64,000 bases of DNA, from NCBI RefSeq assembly GCF_012952065.1, contig NZ_JABCJJ010000009.1, positions 1 through 64,000 of the forward strand. The letters run 5' to 3'. Below, one piece after another: positions 7,209 to 13,091 of this stretch. Every line of letters begins with the position of its first letter. The stretch's first letter is position 1. This DNA is from Cellulomonas fimi (lineage in GTDB: Bacteria; Actinomycetota; Actinomycetes; Actinomycetales; Cellulomonadaceae). The notes beneath the pieces are model-generated. The model was not told where the DNA came from, made no database searches, and was given only the letters and a program-made list of their open reading frames with translations. A program made the position numbers and the translations under genes.

Positions 7209-7808
7209 CTACACGGCGCTTCTGGGCCGCCGTGGCGCGCTCGCTGTGGCGGGCTGGCGGTTCAGCGCCCGGTAGATCGTGGTGCGACTGACGCCCAGCA
7301 CATCGCCGATCTGGGCGACGGTCATGTCCTTCTGCTCGTACATCCGCCGAGCGGCCTTGACCTGGTCGGTGGACAGTGACGACGGTCGTCCGCCGGTGCG
7401 CCCACGTGCTCGGGCCGCGGTCAGGCCGGCGTTGGTGCGCTCACGGATGAGGTCGCGCTCGAACTCGGCGAGGGCGGCGAAGACGTGGAAGACGAGCCGG
7501 CCTCCCGGTGAGGTGGTGTCGATCGTCTCCTGTAAGGACCGGAACCCGACCCCTCGCTCGGCGAGAACCTGCAGCTGGTCGATGAGGTGGCGGATCGAGC
7601 GGCCGAGGCGGTCCAGGCGCCACACGACGAGAGTGTCGCCAGGGCGTATCTGGTCGAGCAGCTTGTCCAGCTCGGGCCGGTGCTGCAGCGCGCCGGAGCT
7701 GGTGTCGATAAAGACCCGGTAGCACCCGGCCCGGTTCAGTGCGTCGACCTGGAGCGTCGCGTCCTGGTCGATGGTGGACACGCGCGCGTACCCAAGGAGA
7801 TGACCCAC
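7209..7808 (-). CDS. Serine recombinase / transposon resolvase
   Basis: 199-residue resolvase. GTG 7808 is chosen because the family begins at once with LLGYARVSTIDQD, where Ser is the nucleophile. The core also shows RPELDKLLDQIRPGDTLVVW and RLDRLGRS. The C-terminus has a helix-turn-helix (MTVAQIGDVLGVSRTTIYRAL). Resolvases of this type separate cointegrates made by replicative TniAB transposition. The inverted motifs at 7843-7936 upstream are the likely res site. The extra upstream frame carries no homology. Confidence 0.87.
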   Translation of the reverse strand: MGHLLGYARVSTIDQDATLQVDALNRAGCYRVFIDTSSGALQHRPELDKLLDQIRPGDTLVVWRLDRLGRSIRHLIDQLQVLAERGVGFRSLQETIDTTSPGGRLVFHVFAALAEFERDLIRERTNAGLTAARARGRTGGRPSSLSTDQVKAARRMYEQKDMTVAQIGDVLGVSRTTIYRALNRQPATASAPRRPRSAV

Positions 7809-7842
7809 CCGTCGACCGTAGCGAAACTCGACCGGCGCAGGA

Positions 7843-7936
7843 AGTATCGAGTCGTAGATACTGGCACAGAGTTGTGCTACAACGCGGGCCTCGTGTCGAC
7901 ACTGCTTCGATAGACAGGCCTGCGGTTGTAGCGCAA
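7843..7936. promoter_or_regulatory. Putative res site of the resolvase
   Basis: The first 130 bp upstream of the resolvase start hold two sets of inverted repeats. GTATC (7843-7847) pairs with GATAC (7856-7860). TTGTGCTACAAC (7872-7883) reappears inverted in GGTTGTAGCGCAA (7924-7936). Resolvase sites usually consist of several such dimer-binding subsites next to the gene. The region is also AT-richer than its surroundings. Confidence 0.55.
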
Positions 7937-8017
7937 ACGCTCGAATGTGCGACGTCTTCCATGCTGCCGGGAACGGTCTCGCGGGCGTTCGGCGCCGCGG
8001 GGGCCGACTCGGCGCGT

Positions 8018-9132
8018 TCACGCCGATTGCGCCGGCCTTCGGTGCGGCTGCAGGTGAGGGATCGCGCGCACGTAGACGATCATGGCGACCAACTCGACGA
8101 GGGTCTGGGTGACCACGACGACGGCGGCGATCGCGTACGGCTCAGGCAGCGCCAGCGCCAGCGGGAGCACCACGAGAGAGTTACGGGTCGCGCCGCTGAA
8201 GGTCAGCGCCCGCCCGGCGGGCACATCCAGACCGAACGCCCGGGTCGCCAGCCGGCCCACTAGCGCCATGATCACCGGGAAGGCCACGTAGACGGGGAGC
8301 ACGCGGGCGACGGTCCCGAGACTGTCGCGGACCTGGGGGATCTGCGAGGCCACGACCGTGAACAGCGTGGCAGCCATCAGGGGCACCATGAGCGCAGTCA
8401 TGACCCGCGTGATGACCACACCTGCCCGGTGCCGGTTGGCGAGCAGCTCGGTGCACAACGCCAGGGTCAGCGGTACGACGATCAGGACGACGAACGCCTC
8501 GATGAAAGGCCCAGGGTCGACGATGGTCGCGAGATCCGAGCCGAGGAACAGCAGCAGGTACAGCGGTAGCAGCGCCATCTGGGCGAGCATCAGCAGCGGA
8601 GCTGCGACACGGCCAGCAGGCGCTGCCCGGAGCCGCCCGCCAGGCCCGCGAAGACGATCACGTAGTCGATGCAAGGAGTCAGCAGCACCAGTAGCACGCC
8701 AAGCAGGACAGCTCGGTCGGCGGGCAGCATCAGGGTCAGGCCCCACACGATGACCGGCACCAGCAGGAAGTTCACGACCAGGACGGCGCCCAGGAAGCGG
8801 CCGTCACGGAAGCTGCGGGTCAACGTCGTGAAGGGGACCTGGAGGAACGTGGCGTAGAGCAGGGTCGCGAGTACCGGCTCGATCGCGTGCTCAAGTGTCG
8901 GACCGGTCCTGGGAGCGACCAGGCCGAGCAGCACGGCGCACGCCAAGGCGAGGAGATAGATCGCGATCTGGTGGCGTTCCGCGGACTCCACCGCTCGGCC
9001 GATGCCCGAGCCTGCGGGCGCCGTGGGGTCGTGCGGGGCGGTAGGCCAACCTCCCTGCATAACCGGCGGTTCACTGGCCGACGGCTGCCCGAGCGCCCCT
9101 GCACCAGCGGGGTCGCTCACCATGCCGACCAT
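8018..9132 (-). pseudogene. Arsenic-resistance-type transporter (bile acid:sodium symporter fold), frameshifted
   Basis: Two overlapping frames together encode one polytopic transporter resembling actinobacterial arsenic resistance (Acr3/BASS-fold) proteins. Residues 1-175 are read from 9132 to about 8607 (LLALACAVLLGLVAP, LGVLLVLLTPCIDYVIVF). The rest, from MLAQMALLPLYLLLF to the end at 8018, is one base out of frame. The break lies at a GT-GT repeat (plus strand ACAC, 8607-8610). Removing one GT would join LLA to VAAPLLM. At least seven membrane helices are readable. It could be a true mutation, a programmed shift or a sequencing error. Confidence 0.7.
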
Positions 9133-9448
9133 GCGTGGTCGGCGTTGGGCGAGCAGAGGATCACAGAGCTTGCGGCGCCGAACACGAGGAAAAGCATCCC
9201 AGACGGCGCCGATGCGCCACTCACGGCAGCTCGCATCGACAGGTCAGCAGATCGACGGACACAGGGCCTGCGCCCGGTATCACGGCGGGTGAGCAGGCGC
9301 TGCGTTGAGACTACCGACGGCGAACGAGCACCGCGGCGACGGTGGCTCCGGCGACGACACCGATGAGGAGCCCAGCGAACGTGACCGCGATGGAAAGTGC
9401 GTTCCCGTTCGTAACTGTCGGTTCAGTGCCTGCTGTACTATTCAGCCC
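9133..9448. other. Intergenic region between transporter remnant and cmtR
   Basis: No gene is called in these 316 bp. On the minus strand about 9306-9450 reads as a start-less membrane helix ending in ATVAAVLVRRR and a stop, which may be the tail of a lost membrane-protein gene. The right end holds the cmtR promoter. Confidence 0.4.
9436..9441 (+). promoter_or_regulatory. -10 element TACTAT of cmtR-cadD
   Basis: TACTAT lies 7 nt before the GTG start at 9449. Transcription would therefore begin at or next to the start codon, giving a leaderless mRNA. No ribosome site is seen. The CmtR operator probably overlaps this element. Confidence 0.5.
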
Positions 9449-9808
9449 GTGCTGACCACTACCTCTCGCCTAGATGCGATGAACCGGTTGGGCCGGGCCC
9501 TGGCCGACCCGACCCGGTCACGACTTCTCATGACGTTGCTCGAACGGCCGGCCTACCCGGCGGAGCTGGCACGCGATTTGGGGCTGACGCGCTCGAACGT
9601 GTCGAACCATCTGGCATGCCTGCGCGACTGCGGCATCGTGGTCGCCGAGCCCGAGGGCCGCCAGACGCGCTACGAGATCGCCGACCCGCATCTGGCCCGA
9701 GCGCTCAGCGCGCTGGTCGACGTCACCCTCGCGGTGGATGAGAGCGCCCCGTGCATCGACTCTGCCTGCCCGGTTCCCGGGTGCGGCAACGCCGAGGCGG
9801 GCGCATGA
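9449..9808 (+). CDS. cmtR: CmtR-like Cd/Pb-sensing ArsR-family repressor
   Basis: 119-residue winged-helix repressor close to mycobacterial CmtR: LGRALADPTRSRLLMTLLER, the recognition helix LTRSNVSNHLACLRDCG and EGRQTRYEIADPHLARAL. CmtR binds Cd(II)/Pb(II) through two cysteines in the recognition-helix region (here C in HLACLRDC) and a C-terminal cysteine (here within APCIDSACPVPGC). GTG 9449 matches the family N-terminus (VLTTTSR). The stop overlaps cadD by ATGA, so sensor and pump are co-expressed. Confidence 0.87.
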   Translation: MLTTTSRLDAMNRLGRALADPTRSRLLMTLLERPAYPAELARDLGLTRSNVSNHLACLRDCGIVVAEPEGRQTRYEIADPHLARALSALVDVTLAVDESAPCIDSACPVPGCGNAEAGA

Positions 9809-10413
9809 TCCTGTCCTCAGTTCTGCAGGCCATCGGCCTGTTCATTGCCACCAACATCGACGACATCATCGTGCTCTCGCTGTTCTTCGCCCGCGGCGCG
9901 GGGCAGCGCGGGACGACGGTCCGGATTGCCGCAGGCCAGTACCTGGGATTCGCGGGCATCCTGGGCGCGGCCGTGCTCGTGTCGTTGGGCGCAGGAGCGT
10001 TCCTCCCCGCGGAAGTCATCCCGTACTTCGGTCTCATACCCCTGGCTCTCGGACTGTGGGCCGCATGGAGGGCTTGGCGCGGGGATGATGACGATGACGA
10101 CGCCAAGGTCGCCGATAAGGTCGCCGATAAGAAGGTCACCGTCTTAACCGTCGCCGGAGTCACCCTCGCCAACGGCGGGGACAACATCGGCGTCTACGTC
10201 CCGGTCTTCCTCAGCGTGGGACCTACGGCCGTGGTGGCCTACTGTGTCGCCTTCCTCGTGCTCGTCGCGGGCCTTGTCATGCTGGCCCGGTTCGTCGCCA
10301 CCCGGCGGCCGATCGCCGAAGTACTTGAGCGCTGGGAACACGTCCTGTTCCCGGTCGTCCTGATCGGTCTGGGCCTCGTCATCCTCGTCGAAGGCGGTGC
10401 CTTCGGCCTCTGA
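9805..10413 (+). CDS. cadD: Cadmium resistance transporter CadD
   Basis: 202-residue CadD-type (LysE superfamily) efflux protein. It opens with the typical FIATNIDDIIVLSLFFARG and repeats the acidic motif in LANGGDNIGVYVPVF. About five hydrophobic helices flank a cytoplasmic loop rich in Asp/Lys (near residues 93-112) with a duplicated KVADKVADKK. CadD lowers intracellular Cd(II). It is coupled to cmtR and is probably derepressed by cadmium or lead. Confidence 0.87.
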   Translation: MILSSVLQAIGLFIATNIDDIIVLSLFFARGAGQRGTTVRIAAGQYLGFAGILGAAVLVSLGAGAFLPAEVIPYFGLIPLALGLWAAWRAWRGDDDDDDAKVADKVADKKVTVLTVAGVTLANGGDNIGVYVPVFLSVGPTAVVAYCVAFLVLVAGLVMLARFVATRRPIAEVLERWEHVLFPVVLIGLGLVILVEGGAFGL

Positions 10414-10497
10414 GGGTTCCCGGGGCAGGCACGCTCTCGGGCACAGCCCGCACCAGTAACACGGAAAGCCTCCCGCCACTCAAAGACGAAGACCACA
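10414..10497. mobile_element. Right terminal segment of the transposon
   Basis: 84 bp without a gene. Read from the right end inward it begins TGTGGTCTTCGTC and contains GTGGCGGGAGG, matching in part the left end TGTGGCTTTCGCC and GGCGGTGGG. These are presumed transposase-binding sequences. Confidence 0.65.
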
Positions 10498-10506
10498 GTC
10501 CTGGCT
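10498..10506. repeat. Right target-site duplication GTCCTGGCT
   Basis: Second copy of the 9-mer found at 4942-4950, directly after the CCACA right end of the element. Confidence 0.85.
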
Positions 10507-10665
10507 CTGCCGTTCGACCAGCGCGCCGCCCTGGTCCTGCACACCTTCGGTGGATGTACACACGCCGAGACGGGGCGCATCCTGGGCATCAGCGAGTCGG
10601 CGGCCAAGGTGCGCGTCCACCGCGCCCGCCATGCCCTCGTCGAACAGCTGCAGGAGTGGAGGTGA
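10507..10665 (+). pseudogene. ECF sigma factor, 3' half (interrupted by transposon)
   Basis: C-terminal 52 codons of the ECF sigma factor whose first half ends at 4950. They encode sigma region 4: LPFDQRAALVLHTFGG, the helix-turn-helix THAETGRILGISESAAKVRV and HRARHALVEQLQEWR. The fragment has no usable start. Its stop overlaps the next gene's GTG (GTGA), showing that the intact sigma gene was translationally coupled to it. Confidence 0.87.
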
Positions 10666-11288
10666 CCGCCATGGGATCGACCCGACTGCCCTGTGGAGCC
10701 GACTACGACGACCTCCTGACCCAGGTCGCCGACCACGCCCCCCCGGCCGACTCCGGCCACCAGTCGACCTGCCCCCACTGCCGCGCCGCGCTGGCCCAGC
10801 TCACCGAGCTGTGGGCGCCCGTCGATCACCTCGCCGCGGAAGAGGTCCGCACCCCCGAGAGCGTGCTTCGCGCCGTCATGGCGCGGGTCCGAGAGCTCAC
10901 CGAGCACACCTGGTTCGCGTTCGTGCCCACCGACCGCGGTCACACCCGCATCGCAGCCCGGGTCATCGCCGCCGTCGCGCGCCTCGCCGCCGAAGAGATC
11001 CCGCACGTCGCGCTCGCCCTGGGCTCCGGCCGCACCAGCCCCTACTCCTCACCGGCGCACATCGCCGGGCCCGAGACCGACGCCGCGACCGACGTCGGCG
11101 TCGCCGGCTCCCATGTCGTGGTCGACATCCAGGTCGCCATCGAGATGGGCGCCAACATCCCCGACATCGCCGACCGGGTCCGGGCACACATCACGGGTGT
11201 CATCGCCACCCAGCTCGACCTGACCGCCGCCGAGGTCAACGTCACGGTCGCGGACGTCCAACCGGTCGGAAGGCCCCGCTCCGGGTGA
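10662..11288 (+). CDS. Asp23-like protein with N-terminal HxxxCxxC anti-sigma-type motif
   Basis: 208 residues. Near residue 35 it has GHQSTCPHCRAAL, the H-x3-C-x2-C signature of zinc-binding anti-sigma (ZAS) domains. The C-terminal two thirds resemble an Asp23 domain: VRELTEHTWFAFVPTD, HVVVDIQVAIEMGANIPDIA, VRAHITGVIATQLDLTA and EVNVTVADVQP. GTG 10662 overlaps the sigma stop and has GGAGTGGAGG in front; ATG 10671 is an alternative. Position and motif suggest an anti-sigma factor for the coupled ECF factor that reports the state of the Asp23 layer. No membrane helix is seen. Confidence 0.7.
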   Translation: MTAMGSTRLPCGADYDDLLTQVADHAPPADSGHQSTCPHCRAALAQLTELWAPVDHLAAEEVRTPESVLRAVMARVRELTEHTWFAFVPTDRGHTRIAARVIAAVARLAAEEIPHVALALGSGRTSPYSSPAHIAGPETDAATDVGVAGSHVVVDIQVAIEMGANIPDIADRVRAHITGVIATQLDLTAAEVNVTVADVQPVGRPRSG

Positions 11289-11367
11289 CGACCGTACGAC
11301 GGGCGTGACGCAGCCCTCCGGGCACCGTCGAGCGGCAGCCGTGACCCTCGTGCACCGCGTGCCGGGA

Positions 11368-12420
11368 TCAGCGCCAGCCGAGCTCGGGCGCGACGTGGCG
11401 CAGCACGCTCTCCATGAGATGTGCGTTGTAGTCGACGCCGAGCTGGTTCGGGACGGTGAGGAGGAGGGTGTCCGCGGCCGCGATCGCCTCGTCCGCGGCC
11501 AGCTCCTTCACCAGCTGGTCGGGCTCACCGGCGTAGGTCCTGCCGAAGCGGGCAGCGCCGGTGTCCAGGTGCCCGACCTGGTCCTTGCTCCCCGTCTGGC
11601 TCCCGAAGTACGCTCGGTCGAGGTCGGTGACGATCGGGAAGATGCTGCGGCTGACCGAGACACGCGGCTCACGTCCGTGGCCTGCGGCCTTCCAGGCGTC
11701 CCGGAACCGCTGGATCTGCTCAGCCTGCAGCTGGTGGAACGGCACGCCGGTGTCCTCGGTGAGCAGGGTCGAGCTCATCAGGTTCATGCCCTGCTCCGCG
11801 GCCCACTCGGCCGTCTTGCGCGAGCCGGCACCCCACCAGATCCGGTCGGACAGCCCGGGTGAGTGCGGCTCGATCCGGAGCAGGCCGGGCGGGTTCGGGA
11901 ACATCGGCTGGGGGTTCGGGCGCGCGAAGCCCTTCCCCTCGATCACCTCGAGGAACACCCGCGTGTGCTCGCGGGCCATGGCCGCGTGGTCCGAACCCTC
12001 CGCGGGCTCGTGGCCGAAGTAGCGGAACCCGTCGATCACCTGCTCGGGCGATCCCCGGCTGATGCCCAGCTGGAGGCGTCCACCGGAGATGACGTCCGCC
12101 ACGCCAGAGTCCTCGGCCATGTAGAGCGGGTTCTCGTAGCGCATGTCGATCACGCCGGTCCCGATCTCGATGCGGCTCGTCCTGGCGCCGATCGCAGCGA
12201 GCAGCGGGAACGGCGCGGAGAGCTGGCTCGCGAAGTGATGCACGCGGAAATACGCGCCATCGGCCCCGAGCTCTTCGACGGCGACCGCCAGCTCGATCGA
12301 CTGCAGCAGAGCGTCGGAGGCCGAGCGGGTCTGCGAGGACGGCGACGGCGTCCAGTGGCCGAACGAGAGGAACCCGATCTTCTTCACATCTGCCCCCACG
12401 AGCTCATCCTTCTCGGGCAT
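11368..12420 (-). CDS. LLM-class flavin-dependent oxidoreductase
   Basis: 350-residue luciferase-like TIM-barrel protein using F420 or FMN: KKIGFLSFGHWTPSP, AVEELGADGAYFRVHHFASQ, LLAAIGARTSRIEIGTGVID, and GRLQLGISRGSPEQVIDGF. ATG 12420 is given; GTG 12387 would start exactly at the usual VKKIGFLSF and is a good alternative. It reads with the cupin gene 137 bp upstream and may belong to its transcript. Substrate unknown. Confidence 0.75.
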   Translation of the reverse strand: MPEKDELVGADVKKIGFLSFGHWTPSPSSQTRSASDALLQSIELAVAVEELGADGAYFRVHHFASQLSAPFPLLAAIGARTSRIEIGTGVIDMRYENPLYMAEDSGVADVISGGRLQLGISRGSPEQVIDGFRYFGHEPAEGSDHAAMAREHTRVFLEVIEGKGFARPNPQPMFPNPPGLLRIEPHSPGLSDRIWWGAGSRKTAEWAAEQGMNLMSSTLLTEDTGVPFHQLQAEQIQRFRDAWKAAGHGREPRVSVSRSIFPIVTDLDRAYFGSQTGSKDQVGHLDTGAARFGRTYAGEPDQLVKELAADEAIAAADTLLLTVPNQLGVDYNAHLMESVLRHVAPELGWR

Positions 12421-12557
12421 GCCGGTCGGGACACTTCTACATGGCGCGCCGCCCGCGGGCCACCCGGTCACGGCCGTGACGCGCGCGACGGGCCGCACGG
12501 CACCGATGTCGGACGTCTGCGGCCCCGCCGGGGTGACGCCGACGCCGGATCGCTCGG

Positions 12558-13013
12558 TCAGGTACCCGCGAGCGAGACCCCGTGCCGCGCCGTGACGGCC
12601 ATGATCTCGGTCATCGACTCCTCGACGGGCCGGTCCGCCGACACCGCTCGCGCGAAGTCGGCGAAGAAGCGGGCCGCCCCGTTGCCAGACGTGATCGCCA
12701 GGAAGCGCGCCTCGCCCTCGGGAACGGAGAACGTGCACGGGACGCCCGCCGGCATCGTCACGAGCCCTCCGGGTTCGACGTCGTACGTGTCGCCGTCGAC
12801 CCAGGCGGTCAGCGCACCGTCGAGCAGGTAGAGGACGCCCGCCCAGGGGGAGACGTGCGCCGGTGCGGCCGGACCCGCCGAGGAGTGGACCTCGAAGACC
12901 TCGAAGGCGCCGTCCGCCTCGTGGACCGCGGCCTTGACGACGTGGTCGCCGTCGATCATCGGGTAGCGGACGCCCTCGTCCGGGCGGACATGGGTCGTGC
13001 TCGTCGTGCTCAT
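12558..13013 (-). CDS. Cupin-domain protein
   Basis: 151 residues forming one cupin barrel: HSSAGPAAPAHVSPWAGVLY supplies the first motif, and YDVEPGGLVTMPAGVPCTFS the second. A helical tail follows. GGGAG precedes the ATG at 13013. The second-motif metal ligands are incomplete (CTFS where His is usual), so it may be a sensor or binding protein and not a dioxygenase. A CGAGTA-N6-TACTCA repeat lies 61 bp upstream and probably places it under the adjacent LuxR regulator. Confidence 0.7.
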   Translation of the reverse strand: MSTTSTTHVRPDEGVRYPMIDGDHVVKAAVHEADGAFEVFEVHSSAGPAAPAHVSPWAGVLYLLDGALTAWVDGDTYDVEPGGLVTMPAGVPCTFSVPEGEARFLAITSGNGAARFFADFARAVSADRPVEESMTEIMAVTARHGVSLAGT

Positions 13014-13073
13014 GGCCGGTCTCCCTCTGCCGTGTCGAGGCACCAGGCTCGGACCCTGCGGTGCACGTCGGCG

Positions 13074-13091
13074 CGAGTAGTCGGCTACTCA
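13074..13091. promoter_or_regulatory. Inverted repeat CGAGTA-N6-TACTCA (LuxR-regulator site 1)
   Basis: CGAGTA at 13074-13079 and TACTCA at 13086-13091 are separated by 6 nt. The same arms and spacing occur at 15691-15710 on the other side of the LuxR-type gene. This copy lies upstream of the cupin gene and overlaps the 3' end of the regulator gene. Confidence 0.6.

Larger units (their letters stand above)
4951..10497. mobile_element. 5.5-kb TniAB-type heavy-metal resistance transposon
   Basis: Composite evidence sets the limits: the ends are TGTGGCTTTCG at 4951 and, inverted, TGTGGTCTTCG at 10497. The borders carry a 9-bp direct repeat, and removing the element heals an ECF sigma gene. Contents are a TniB-like ATPase, a TniA-like DDE transposase and a serine resolvase (all leftward), a frameshifted arsenic-type transporter, then cmtR-cadD rightward. 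No tniQ is present. Tn402/Tn5053 relatives make 5-bp target duplications, so the 9-bp repeat is atypical. Confidence 0.85.

Noticed and set aside
12421-12557. Additional small gene between the LLM oxidoreductase and the cupin
   Set aside because: No start with a ribosome site and no conserved peptide could be seen in either strand.
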